This document shows positions 1-9,391 of a stretch of DNA of 64,000 nt, one piece after another (the stretch's first letter is position 1; the number at the start of each line of letters is the position of its first letter). The notes under the pieces were generated by a model. It ran no database searches. It saw nothing but the letters and a program-made list of their open reading frames with translations, and had not been told where the DNA came from. The stretch is from contig NC_011027.1 in assembly GCF_000020505.1 (NCBI RefSeq), forward strand, positions 604,001 through 668,000, written 5' to 3'. Origin of the DNA: Chlorobaculum parvum NCIB 8327 (GTDB lineage Bacteria > Bacteroidota > Chlorobiia > Chlorobiales > Chlorobiaceae). The position numbers and the translations under genes are program-made.

Positions 1-1754
<1,754 letters not shown>

Positions 1755-1995
1755 ACGATCAGAACTGGATTATGATTGTTGGGACTGTGCGATCCTCGAC
1801 GGGTACAACTACGAAGGAACGGGAAAAGTTACGTTCGCAGGTGAGAAAATGCTTCGAGTGTGCTTTCGAAGATAGGAAAAAAAACTAATATAGTTCAATC
1901 GTGAATACTCTTATAGCATTTGCTTGTTGATACGCTTTTTTTGCATCTAACGAGCAGTCGGGGCGCATGCCCGGCAAACCAAACTTTTTTGATTT

Positions 1996-2769
1996 TTGGA
2001 CAGAACAGACCACGCCGAAATCCCGGCTCCCGAACCTCGCGAACAGGTTGTTTATGGCCGTAACGCCGTCATCGAGCTGTTGCAGTCGAAACCTGAGAGC
2101 GTCGAGAAAATTTACCTCCAGTTCAACACCAGCCATCCCAAGCTCAAGGAGATCGTCATCACGGCTCGTCGCCTTAAGATTCCCTGTGGTAAGGCGCGCA
2201 TGGAGAAGCTCACGCTCATTTCCGGTACGGCCAAGAACCAGGGCGTCTGCGCGCTGCTGACCAGCGTGACATTCTACACGCTCGACGAGGTGCTTGCCGC
2301 ACCGCGCAACAGCTCGCCGCTGCTGGTGATTTTGCAGGGGCTTGAAGATCCACATAACGTCGGGGCTATCATCCGCACTGCCGAGGCTGTGGCTGCTGAC
2401 TCGGTCATCATGATCGAAGGCAAGGGCGCACCGATCAGCGCCACGGTGCACAAGGCATCGGCGGGCGCGCTTTCGCACATGCGGGTCTGCAAGGTCAAGA
2501 GCCTGGTCAAGACGCTTGACCTGTTGCACGAGCGCGGATTCAGCATCGTGGCCGCTGACATGGAGGCTGAACATAATCACACGGACATCGACTGGAAGCG
2601 TCCCACAGTGCTCGTGATGGGGGCAGAGGGCAAAGGGCTCGGCTCCGAAACCCGCAAACGCTGCGACCAGATCGTGCGCATTCCGATGGCCGGCTGCGTC
2701 GAATCGCTCAATGTCAGCGTGGCTGCCGGGGTGATGCTGTACGAAGCGATGCGTCAAAGGTTAGGTTGA
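1996..2769 (+). CDS. rlmB: 23S rRNA (guanosine-2'-O-)-methyltransferase RlmB, SpoU/TrmH family
   Basis: SAM-dependent methylation of the 2'-OH of a conserved 23S rRNA guanosine (G2251 in E. coli). The 257-residue product has the family layout: an L30e-like RNA-binding domain (about 15-90, beginning VVYGRNAVIELL) and a C-terminal SPOUT trefoil-knot domain (about 100-257). Motifs seen are LQGLEDPHNVGAIIRTAEA (motif 1), VMGAEGKGL (motif 2) and IPMAGCVESLNVSVAAGVMLYEAMRQR (motif 3). The only start that keeps the conserved N-terminus is TTG at 1996, because an in-frame TGA lies at 1990-1992. No Shine-Dalgarno sequence is visible before it. The gene stands alone between nifJ (divergent) and gcvH. 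Confidence 0.93.
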   Translation: MDRTDHAEIPAPEPREQVVYGRNAVIELLQSKPESVEKIYLQFNTSHPKLKEIVITARRLKIPCGKARMEKLTLISGTAKNQGVCALLTSVTFYTLDEVLAAPRNSSPLLVILQGLEDPHNVGAIIRTAEAVAADSVIMIEGKGAPISATVHKASAGALSHMRVCKVKSLVKTLDLLHERGFSIVAADMEAEHNHTDIDWKRPTVLVMGAEGKGLGSETRKRCDQIVRIPMAGCVESLNVSVAAGVMLYEAMRQRLG

Positions 2770-2772
2770 AGA

Positions 2773-2802
2773 CCAGTCGGATCATACGTCCAATCCGACC
2801 GA
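2773..2802. repeat. Intergenic dyad of the GTCGGAT/ATCCGAC type
   Basis: Just after the rlmB stop the arms GTCGGAT (2776-2782) and ATCCGAC (2793-2799) can form a stem. The dyad is edged by GACC and GATC. Similar dyads lie at 4691-4712 (after gcvPA) and around 14603-14640 (beside bchG). It could be a factor-dependent terminator or a small dispersed repeat; there is no strong T-run. Confidence 0.45.
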
Positions 2803-2885
2803 TCTTTCCGCGATTCTGAAAAAATGTTACCTTCAAGTTCATTTGTAACTCTTCAATTGCATAGCAACTTAAATTGCGTTCTGCC

Positions 2886-3269
2886 ATGAACATCCCTGAT
2901 AATCTTCGCTATACCAAAGACCACGAATGGCTCCAGCTTCTCGATGATGGCGTGACCGCCGTGGTTGGCATCACCGATTTCGCGCAGTCTGAACTTGGCG
3001 ACATCGTGTTCGTCGAAACCAAGCCGGTCGGCACCAAGGTCGCGGCGCACGGCGCGTTTGGCACTGTTGAGGCGGTCAAGACTGTGGCCGATCTTTTCGC
3101 TCCGGTGGCGGGTGAGATCGTCGAGGTCAATGGTGCACTCGACGATGCGGCGATTGTCAACTCCGATCCCTACAACGAGGGCTGGATTGTCAAGATGAAG
3201 CTCGACAACGCTGCCGAGGTCGAGTCGCTGCTCTCACCGGCGGATTACAGCGCCCTGATCGGCGAATAA
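2886..3269 (+). CDS. gcvH: Glycine cleavage system H protein
   Basis: Lipoyl carrier of the glycine cleavage complex, shuttling the aminomethyl group between the P, T and L proteins in the cytoplasm. The 127-residue product has the usual length and fold: [31 protein letters not shown], then the lipoylation site [11 protein letters not shown] with Lys65 as the attachment residue, and the conserved [13 protein letters not shown] near the end. I use ATG at 2886; an in-frame TTG twelve bases upstream is less likely. It is followed after 28 bases by gcvPA on the same strand, so the two are probably one operon. Confidence 0.96.
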   Translation: MNIPDNLRYTKDHEWLQLLDDGVTAVVGITDFAQSELGDIVFVETKPVGTKVAAHGAFGTVEAVKTVADLFAPVAGEIVEVNGALDDAAIVNSDPYNEGWIVKMKLDNAAEVESLLSPADYSALIGE

Positions 3270-3297
3270 GGATTATCCAGAATTTCAATACGCAACC

Positions 3298-4632
3298 ATG
3301 CCTTTCATTGTCAATACCGATGCTGAGCGGGCCGAGATGCTTCGCGAAATCGGCGTCGAGAATTTCGAGGCGCTGATCGCTGATATTCCCGAAGAGGTTC
3401 GTCTCAAAAAGGCGCTCGATCTGCTGCCCGCAATGGGCGAGCCGGAGGTGAAAAGTCTGCTCGAAAAGATGGCGTCGAGCAACGCCGCCACTTGCGACCA
3501 CGTGAGTTTCCTCGGTGCGGGCGCTTATGACCACTTCATTCCTGCCGCTGTCAAGACCATCGCTTCAAGGAGCGAATTCTACACGGCTTACACGCCGTAC
3601 CAGGCCGAGGTATCGCAGGGCACGTTGCAGGCGATTTACGAATACCAGAGCGTGATGTGCCGCCTGTACGGCATGGACGTGGCCAACGCTTCGATGTACG
3701 ACGGCGCGAGCGCGCTGGCCGAAGCGGCTCTGATCGCCCTGAACGTCACCGGGCGCAACGGCATCGTGGTGGCTGGCAAGCTGCATCCCTACACCAGCCA
3801 GGTGCTCGAAACCTACCTCGAAGCCGCCGGAGACCGACCCATCGTGCAGAACAGCATCGAAGACGGTATTGGCAGCGTCGCGGCGCTTGAAACGCTGGTT
3901 TCTTCTGAAACCGCCGCCGTGATCGTGCAGCAGCCGAACTTCTACGGCTGCCTCGAAGAGGTCGAAGCGATTGGCGAGATCGCCAAGAAGCACGGCGCGC
4001 TCTTCATCGTCTCCGCCGATCCGGTCTCCCTCGGCGTGCTCGAAGCGCCGGGCAATTACGGCGCGGACATCGCCGTCGGCGAGGGTCAGTCGGTCGGCAA
4101 CGCCCAGAGCTTTGGCGGGCCGTACCTTGGCATTCTGACGGTCAAACAGGCGCACGTGCGCAAGATTCCGGGCCGACTGGTCGGTATGACCAAAGACAAG
4201 GATGGCAATGACGGTTTCATCCTGACGCTCCAGACCCGCGAGCAGCACATCCGCCGCGAAAAGGCCACCTCGAACATCTGCTCTAACCAGGCGCTCTGCG
4301 CGTTGCAGGCGGTAGTACACCTGTCGCTGCTCGGCAAGGAGGGAATTCAGGATGTAGCCAACCGCTCGATGCAGAAGGCGCACTACCTGGCCGACCGTAT
4401 CACGGAACTACCCGGCTTTTCGCTGAAGTTCAGCGCGCCGTTCTTCCGCGAATTTGTGGTTGAGACGCCGGTTCCGGCGGCGACGATTATCGAAAAGATG
4501 CTCGACAAAAAGGTTTTTGCCGGCGTCGATCTCTCCGCTTGGGGCGAAGATGGCCTGCTCATCGCCGTCACCGAAAAACGCACGAAGGAAGAACTCGACA
4601 GCTTCGTCAGCGAACTTGCTTCACTCGGCTGA
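3298..4632 (+). CDS. gcvPA: Glycine dehydrogenase (decarboxylating) subunit 1 (P protein, N-terminal type)
   Basis: One half of the split PLP-dependent P protein that decarboxylates glycine and passes the aminomethyl group to lipoyl-GcvH. The 444-residue length matches the GcvPA family. Family segments include [35 protein letters not shown] and [18 protein letters not shown]. The lysine that binds PLP is in the partner subunit GcvPB, which is not in this window. The gene follows gcvH directly, and a strong hairpin with a T-run ends the unit 27 bases after its stop. Confidence 0.96.
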   Translation: MPFIVNTDAERAEMLREIGVENFEALIADIPEEVRLKKALDLLPAMGEPEVKSLLEKMASSNAATCDHVSFLGAGAYDHFIPAAVKTIASRSEFYTAYTPYQAEVSQGTLQAIYEYQSVMCRLYGMDVANASMYDGASALAEAALIALNVTGRNGIVVAGKLHPYTSQVLETYLEAAGDRPIVQNSIEDGIGSVAALETLVSSETAAVIVQQPNFYGCLEEVEAIGEIAKKHGALFIVSADPVSLGVLEAPGNYGADIAVGEGQSVGNAQSFGGPYLGILTVKQAHVRKIPGRLVGMTKDKDGNDGFILTLQTREQHIRREKATSNICSNQALCALQAVVHLSLLGKEGIQDVANRSMQKAHYLADRITELPGFSLKFSAPFFREFVVETPVPAATIIEKMLDKKVFAGVDLSAWGEDGLLIAVTEKRTKEELDSFVSELASLG

Positions 4633-4658
4633 AAAGCCTCGCGCAGTGCATAAAAAAA

Positions 4659-4684
4659 GCCGCCCAAAGAGGCGGCTTTTTTTG
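4659..4684. terminator. Rho-independent terminator, usable in both directions
   Basis: Stem GCCGCC (4659-4664), loop CAAAGA, stem GGCGGC (4671-4676), followed by eight T and preceded by seven A. It sits between the convergent gcvPA and dapA, so it can end transcription from either side. Confidence 0.9.
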
Positions 4685-4690
4685 TTTGAA

Positions 4691-4712
4691 GATCAGTCTG
4701 ATCAGACTGATC
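4691..4712. repeat. Perfect 22-bp GATC-rich palindrome
   Basis: GATCAGTCT, a central GATC, and AGACTGATC form a perfect palindrome. It contains three GATC sites and lies only five bases before the dapA stop codon on the opposite strand. It resembles the dyads after rlmB and beside bchG, so it is probably one member of a small dispersed intergenic family. Confidence 0.7.
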
Positions 4713-4716
4713 TCTT

Positions 4717-5607
4717 TTAAATCAGCCCGAGCTGCTCCAATTCTGCTTTCATCGTCGCCTTGTCTGCGTCCGACATCGGAACCAGCGGCAGGCGATAGGC
4801 CTCCTCGACCATACCCATCAGCGAGAGCGCGTACTTGACCGGCACGGGGTTGCTGTCGATGAAGTTCAGCCTGAAAAGCTTGCGGTATTTGCGGTTGATC
4901 GCACGGGCTTCTTCGAGGTTGCCCGCCTTCATGGCGTCGATCAAGCCCTTGACCACCTTTGGCACCTGGTTGGCCGCCACCGAAATGACGCCATCACCAC
5001 CGAGCGCCATGAATGGCAGCATCAGACCGTCCTCGCCGGTCATTACCGAAAAACGCTCCGGGCGCTCGTCGATAAGCGTCATGATCTGTTCGAAGTTGGC
5101 CGACGCCTCCTTGACGGCGAGCACGTTGTCGAAGTCGTGCGCCAGCCGTAAAATTGTCTCTGCGCTGACGTTGCTGGCCGTGCGGCCCGGCACGTTGTAG
5201 ATGATAATCGGAACCGAAACCGACTCGGCCACGTGGCGGAAGTGCTGGTAGTACCCCTCCTGCGAAGGCTTGTTGTAGTAGGGCGCAACGGAGAGAATGG
5301 CCTGCGCACCAGCCTTTTCAGCGTTGCGCGACAGCTCGACCGCGTGCCGGGTGTCGTTGGTGCCCGCTCCGGCAGCGACCATCATGGAATCACCGGCCTC
5401 ATCGCGCACCGTGCGGATGATCTCGGCCTCCTCTTCATTCGTGAGCGTAGGCGACTCGCCGGTCGTGCCGCAGGGAAGAATGATGTCGGTTCCGGCCTCG
5501 CGATGAAATCGCACTAGCCTTCGCAGCGCTTCATAATCGACCGATCCATCCTCTTTGAACGGGGTGACAAGGGCTACGGTTGAACCTGAAATAAGGCGAT
5601 TGGACAT
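4717..5607 (-). CDS. dapA: 4-hydroxy-tetrahydrodipicolinate synthase
   Basis: First committed step of the lysine and diaminopimelate pathway: condensation of pyruvate with aspartate semialdehyde. The 296-residue TIM-barrel protein has the full family signature: [11 protein letters not shown] (Thr48-Thr49 of the proton relay), [20 protein letters not shown] (Tyr137), and VLAVKEASA with Lys166 as the Schiff-base lysine. It is transcribed towards gcvPA and appears to be monocistronic. Start ATG at 5605-5607. Confidence 0.96.
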   Translation of the reverse strand: MSNRLISGSTVALVTPFKEDGSVDYEALRRLVRFHREAGTDIILPCGTTGESPTLTNEEEAEIIRTVRDEAGDSMMVAAGAGTNDTRHAVELSRNAEKAGAQAILSVAPYYNKPSQEGYYQHFRHVAESVSVPIIIYNVPGRTASNVSAETILRLAHDFDNVLAVKEASANFEQIMTLIDERPERFSVMTGEDGLMLPFMALGGDGVISVAANQVPKVVKGLIDAMKAGNLEEARAINRKYRKLFRLNFIDSNPVPVKYALSLMGMVEEAYRLPLVPMSDADKATMKAELEQLGLI

Positions 5608-5800
5608 AAAAACTGCTTGATTCTAAAGTGATTTAAGGCTGTTGGCGTTGTGTGGGCGACGAGTCGCGAACGCGGTCAGTTAAGCCTTTGTGTTGTTATG
5701 AATGTAGCCAATGAGTTCCATTTATAAAAAACCGTAAATTACTTGACAGAGCGGATTCAGGAATCCCGCCGCCGGACTTGTTTAAACAGGAGCGCGAATT

Positions 5801-5968
5801 ATGGCCGATCTGAAATCGATTTACAAAAAGCTTTCTTCAAAGCCGCTTCAGGGCGAAGAGCTTGACCGGTGGTATGTTGATACGGCGGTTGGCCGGGGGC
5901 ACGATCCTGATGAATTTACTGCCAATCTGAACAATCCAGCCAACTCCGCATCTGCTCCTGAATCGTGA
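5801..5968 (+). CDS. Small hypothetical protein (55 aa)
   Basis: ATG at 5801 is preceded by AGGAG (5788-5792) at good spacing and opens a 55-codon frame, MADLKSIYKKLSSKPLQGEE..., rich in charged residues and without a membrane segment or signal peptide. The stop TGA overlaps a GTG that begins the broken membrane-protein gene that follows, which suggests the two were once translationally coupled. I do not recognise a family. The good ribosome site and the overlap are the only support that it is real. Confidence 0.55.
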   Translation: MADLKSIYKKLSSKPLQGEELDRWYVDTAVGRGHDPDEFTANLNNPANSASAPES

Positions 5969-6232
5969 AGAAGCGCATCCGTGTTGCGACATGGGTGCTG
6001 GTGGGTATCCAGATGGTGCACTCGGTCGAGGAGTAACTGAGGGGGTTCGACCGGTGCTTTCCGGTGTTTGTGTGGTATAACACGCACTTCGCGTCGGTGG
6101 GGGATGTTTTTCGCCTTCAACCTCTCCATCGTGGTGACGATGGCGCTGCTGTCGCTGGTGGCTTTTTCGGATTGGTGGCGTGAGCGTTTTCCTGTTTTGC
6201 TTGCCATCAAGGCAAAATCATCGCTCGACTGA
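5965..6232 (+). pseudogene. Broken HXXEE-family small membrane protein gene
   Basis: Reading from GTG at 5965 gives a protein that begins KKRIRVATWVLVGIQMVHSVEE, with the HxxEE motif that names the family. A TAA at 6034-6036 replaces the codon expected after the motif. Past it the frame continues as LRGFDRCFPVFVWYNTHFAS. Near 6099-6111 (a run of G and then T) the frame must shift by one base. The remaining frame reads FAFNLSIVVTMALLSLVAFS, then SDWWRERFPVLLAIKAKSSLD, and stops at 6230-6232. Two independent lesions make a functional product unlikely. It lies directly before the beta-lactamase insert. Confidence 0.7.
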
Positions 6233-6278
6233 AAACTGCTCGCCGAAATCAAGAAAACATTTCAGGAATCAGAATTGC

Positions 6279-6305
6279 CGTTCAGAGTTGATGGCGTTGT
6301 TATGC
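6279..6305 (-). other. Possible truncated attC-like site at the 3' end of the beta-lactamase gene
   Basis: Read on the minus strand, the heptamer GCATAAC (6305-6299) begins one base after the beta-lactamase stop codon and is followed by AACGCCATCAACTC. This resembles the inverse core plus spacer of integron attC sites (RYYYAAC followed by AA...TCAA). The complementary heptamer GTTATGC covers the start codon of the gene at 7098-7092. The second half of an attC, ending in GTTRRRY, is not found before the pseudogene. No integrase is present in the window. Suggestive only. Confidence 0.35.
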
Positions 6306-6306
6306 A

Positions 6307-7095
6307 TTATTCGATGACTCCCTTTGCTTGAAGTGCATCTCGTGTCAACTGCTGGCGTAAAGGCAAATCCTGTTTGTCTCGAACCTCAATGTTAGTGGCA
6401 AAGAACCAAACATCCTTTGGTGTTTCGATATAGCCCACATACCAGCCCACTTGTGGATTTACTCTCGTTGCCCAGCCTGTTTTGGCCCACATCGTATACG
6501 ACGGAGTTTGCTCCACAAGCATGACTTGTCGCAGCGTTTCGTAAGAGTGAGTGCTAAATGGGAGTGTCCGCAGATATACTTTTTTGAGGAAATTTACCTG
6601 CTCAATTGCGCTAATTTGAAGAGAGCCGTCAAGCCAGAATGTTGTTTCGTCGAAAGGTTCACGTAATTCCCCGTAAGCAGTCTTGCGTAAATAACTTCGA
6701 TATTTTTCTGCGCCGACTCGGCGCGCAAGTTCCTGAAAACACCATACACATGAAACTTTGAATGCGCTTTCTAACGTCTGATCATGATTCCAATCAGGAA
6801 AGTCATATATGTGTCCGTCCCATTTCAGCACTTCGTCTTTTTCAGAAATTGCCTTTTCTTCAAGCGCAATCAGTGTATTCATAATTTTGAATGTTGATGC
6901 GGTCGAAAATCTTTGATTTGCGCGAAGATCGTTGTGGATGAAGATATTTCCGTTATGTAGCGACGAAATCACAATCGTTCCATTTAATCTTTGCTGCGAA
7001 AATAGCCCAGCGAGAACTTTGTCTTCAGCAACTGCCGGTAGTGACCACAGAAGGGCTAAAAAAAGGATGAAAAGCTTGCTCATGTTTTTATGCAT
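6307..7095 (-). CDS. Class D (OXA-type) beta-lactamase
   Basis: Periplasmic serine beta-lactamase with a signal peptide (MSKLFILFLALLWSLPAVA, mature from about residue 24). All main class D motifs are visible: STFK with Ser67 and Lys70 (the lysine is normally carboxylated), SCV at 115-117 (SxV box), a KTG box at 205-207 (WAKTGWATR) and WLDGSLQ around 154-160. The usual YGN box appears as YGE at 141-143, a deviation. The 262-residue length fits the family. Two starts are possible, ATG at 7095 and ATG at 7083; the second gives a tidier signal peptide. The gene is clearly more AT-rich than its neighbours and is bordered by inverted GTTATGC heptamers, so recent transfer is likely. Confidence 0.92.
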   Translation of the reverse strand: MHKNMSKLFILFLALLWSLPAVAEDKVLAGLFSQQRLNGTIVISSLHNGNIFIHNDLRANQRFSTASTFKIMNTLIALEEKAISEKDEVLKWDGHIYDFPDWNHDQTLESAFKVSCVWCFQELARRVGAEKYRSYLRKTAYGELREPFDETTFWLDGSLQISAIEQVNFLKKVYLRTLPFSTHSYETLRQVMLVEQTPSYTMWAKTGWATRVNPQVGWYVGYIETPKDVWFFATNIEVRDKQDLPLRQQLTRDALQAKGVIE

Positions 7096-7098
7096 AAC
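7092..7098 (-). repeat. Boundary heptamer GTTATGC at the 5' end of the beta-lactamase gene
   Basis: GTTATGC on the minus strand overlaps the upstream ATG of the beta-lactamase gene. It is the inverted partner of GTTATGC on the plus strand at 6299-6305. The match extends to nine bases (GTTATGCAT) at both ends. The two copies bracket an 800-bp segment that holds only this gene. Confidence 0.5.
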
Positions 7099-7288
7099 AT
7101 TGTTTATACTGATCCGCCTAAACCTCGGATTTTTGAATTATAACCCATATAAGACGCAATCGAAAAACCATCCTAAATGCCGACAATAGCATAATTATTA
7201 ACCACTTAAGTGCCGGATTGCGTTTTATTTTTGCTTCTTATACGGATCGGCATAAAAACAACCGTAGAATCAAAGCGCCTGTCAGTAA

Positions 7289-7510
7289 TTCCGTCGCTCG
7301 TGTAACATCGAATCTGTTCTGCTCATTTGGAAGGCCGTTTCGTGGGGTGTACTGCATAAGCCCAACGGCGAGGCTTACGGTTTATATGTACGAAGATTAC
7401 GAGAGTGTCTCAAGCATAAAATCCCGACATCAAGAGAGGAAGCTGAAATCCAATGCCGCGAGCAGGGTTATTACTCCGGCCACAATACATCGCAATCGCC
7501 GTCGTTGTAA
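7289..7510 (+). pseudogene. 5'-truncated remnant of an unrecognised gene
   Basis: A frame open from the TAA at 7286-7288 to the TAA at 7508-7510 reads ...LLIWKAVSWGVLHKPNGEAY... and ...LRECLKHKIPTSREEAEIQC..., which looks like real protein. It contains no ATG, GTG or TTG that could start it, and the DNA upstream is AT-rich and non-coding. A good plus-strand terminator follows at 7554-7582, as if a real plus-strand gene once ended here. I cannot name the family. The longer frame at 7218-7523 in another phase has less protein-like composition. Confidence 0.35.
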
Positions 7511-7553
7511 GAAATTAGGCTAAAGCCTTTATTTGTTTTGTCTTATCTGCATA

Positions 7554-7582
7554 CCCCGGACTAAAGTCCGGGGCAATTTTTT
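7554..7582 (+). terminator. Rho-independent terminator
   Basis: Stem CCCCGGAC (7554-7561), loop TAAA, stem GTCCGGGG (7566-7573), then six T at 7577-7582. Only the plus orientation has the T-run. The sole plus-strand coding candidate before it is the gene remnant ending at 7510. On the minus strand the hairpin follows recN but lacks a T tract. Confidence 0.8.
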
Positions 7583-7601
7583 GAGAATTTTAATGGCTGA
7601 A

Positions 7602-9311
7602 TTAATAAGCCGACCTTCCTGCTTCGACCAGCTCTTTGGCGAGCTGGAGGGAGGTTTCGGTGATATCCGCGCCGCTGAAGAGGCGGGCTACTTCTCGGAC
7701 GTGTTCGTCGTCCGAGAGTGGGGCGACGCCAGTGAGGGTGCGGTCAGCTTCGATGCGTTTGACAACGGCGAGGTGCAAATCACCCATTGCGGCGATCTGG
7801 GGGAGGTGGGTGATGGCCATGATCTGGTGCATCCGCGAGAGGCGCTTGAGGCTGAAGCCGACCGACTGGGCTACCTTGCCGCTGATGCCGGTGTCGATTT
7901 CGTCGAACACCAGAATCGGAAGTTCTGCCGAGCGGGCCAGAGCGCTTTTCATGGCGAGCATGACGCGGGAGATTTCGCCGCCGGAGGCCACCTTCGCGAG
8001 CGGCTTCGGAGATTCGCCGAGGTTGGTTGAAATCATGAACTCGACGCGGTCGCAGCCGTTGTCGAATGCCCGGTAGCGCGTTCCGTCGATCTCGATGTCG
8101 CCGTCTGGAGCGGCTTCGCGGGTGAAGCGTACTTCGAAGGTGCTGTGCGGAATGCCGAGCGTCGAGAGGCCTGCCACGATCTCCTCTTCCAGCCGTCCGG
8201 CGGCTTCGCGGCGATGCTCCGAGAGCGTCTCCGCCGAAGCCGAAAGCGCCGTGCGCGAGTTGGCAATTTCGGCTTCGGTGGCCGCAAGCTCGCCCGCCAG
8301 GTTCTCCTCCAGCGACAGTTCCTCGGCGAGGCGGTCGCGCAGGGCGATCAGCTCGTCGATGCTCTTGCAGTGCTTTTTGGCGAGCCGCTGCAACAGCATC
8401 TGCCGCTGGCGCAGCTCTTCGAGCCGGTCGCTGTTGAACTCGATGCCGCCCGCGTAGCTTCCGGCGAAGCGGTTCAGTTCTTCGACTGTGGCCTTCGCGC
8501 CGCGCAGTTCGTCGAGCCACGGCTCGAAACTCTTGTCAATCCCCGCAAGCTTTTCAAGCAGATGCACTGCCGACGAGAGTGACGTGTAAGCCGAGCTGTC
8601 CGATTCGTAGAGATTCTGGCCAAGCTCGGTGCTGAGACTGAAGAGGGTTTCGGCGTTTTCGAGCAGGTTGATCTCCTCGTCAATCGACTGCTCCTCGCCT
8701 TCGACGAGAGCCGCCACGTCAAGCTCCTTGTACTGGTAGTCGATGAAGTCGCGCTTTTCGCGGAGCGCATCGGCGCGTTCGTTGAGGCTTTGCAGCTCGC
8801 GGCGCAGCGTGCGGTACTCGTCGAGCGTGGCGCGATACTGCGCGGTCTCGGCGTGAAGCAGGCCGAAGCCGTCGAGCATTCCGGCGTGGGTTTCGGCGTG
8901 GAGGAGAAGCTGGTGGTCGTGCTGGCCGTGCAGATCGACGAGCTGCTGCCCGGCGCGCTTGAGCAGCGAAACCGTGCAGGGGGTGTCGTTGATGAAGCAG
9001 CGCGACTGGCCTGTCGCTGAGATGTCGCGCCGAAGGATCAGCTCCGGCGTGCGTTCGATCTCCTCCTCGTCGAGCATCTCACCGATCATCTCGTAGTGCT
9101 CGCCGCCGAAGACCGCCTCGATCACCGCCTTTCGCGCCCCTGCTCGCACCACCTCCGCGCTCGCCCGCTCGCCGAGCACCATGTTCAGAGCCCCCATCAG
9201 AATCGACTTGCCTGCGCCGGTCTCGCCGGTGATGATGGTCAGGCCCGGTGCGAAGCTGACCGAAAGTTCGTCGATAAGCGCGAAATCCCTGACGTAGAGG
9301 CTTTTGAGCAT
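7602..9311 (-). CDS. recN: DNA repair protein RecN
   Basis: SMC-like ATPase that helps hold and repair broken chromosomes by recombination. The 569-residue protein has Walker A GETGAGKS at 29-36, the RecN-specific DISATGQSRCFINDTPCTVSLLK strand, a long central coiled coil (about 155-370), and the C-terminal signature VASGGEISRVMLAMK with Walker B PILVFDEIDTGISG. The length is typical. The gene is alone on its strand and ends beside the accessory patch that contains the beta-lactamase. Confidence 0.96.
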   Translation of the reverse strand: MLKSLYVRDFALIDELSVSFAPGLTIITGETGAGKSILMGALNMVLGERASAEVVRAGARKAVIEAVFGGEHYEMIGEMLDEEEIERTPELILRRDISATGQSRCFINDTPCTVSLLKRAGQQLVDLHGQHDHQLLLHAETHAGMLDGFGLLHAETAQYRATLDEYRTLRRELQSLNERADALREKRDFIDYQYKELDVAALVEGEEQSIDEEINLLENAETLFSLSTELGQNLYESDSSAYTSLSSAVHLLEKLAGIDKSFEPWLDELRGAKATVEELNRFAGSYAGGIEFNSDRLEELRQRQMLLQRLAKKHCKSIDELIALRDRLAEELSLEENLAGELAATEAEIANSRTALSASAETLSEHRREAAGRLEEEIVAGLSTLGIPHSTFEVRFTREAAPDGDIEIDGTRYRAFDNGCDRVEFMISTNLGESPKPLAKVASGGEISRVMLAMKSALARSAELPILVFDEIDTGISGKVAQSVGFSLKRLSRMHQIMAITHLPQIAAMGDLHLAVVKRIEADRTLTGVAPLSDDEHVREVARLFSGADITETSLQLAKELVEAGRSAY

Positions 9312-9391
9312 GAGACGGAGTTATGGGTTCGGCGAGCTGACAGCTTCAAAGATAACGCTAAACGGCCGTGTTTGAAAAACGCATTTCCCGC

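Noticed and set aside
5848-6252. 134-codon minus-strand frame
   Set aside because: It is opposite the small ORF and the HXXEE remnant; the protein-like signal is on the plus strand.
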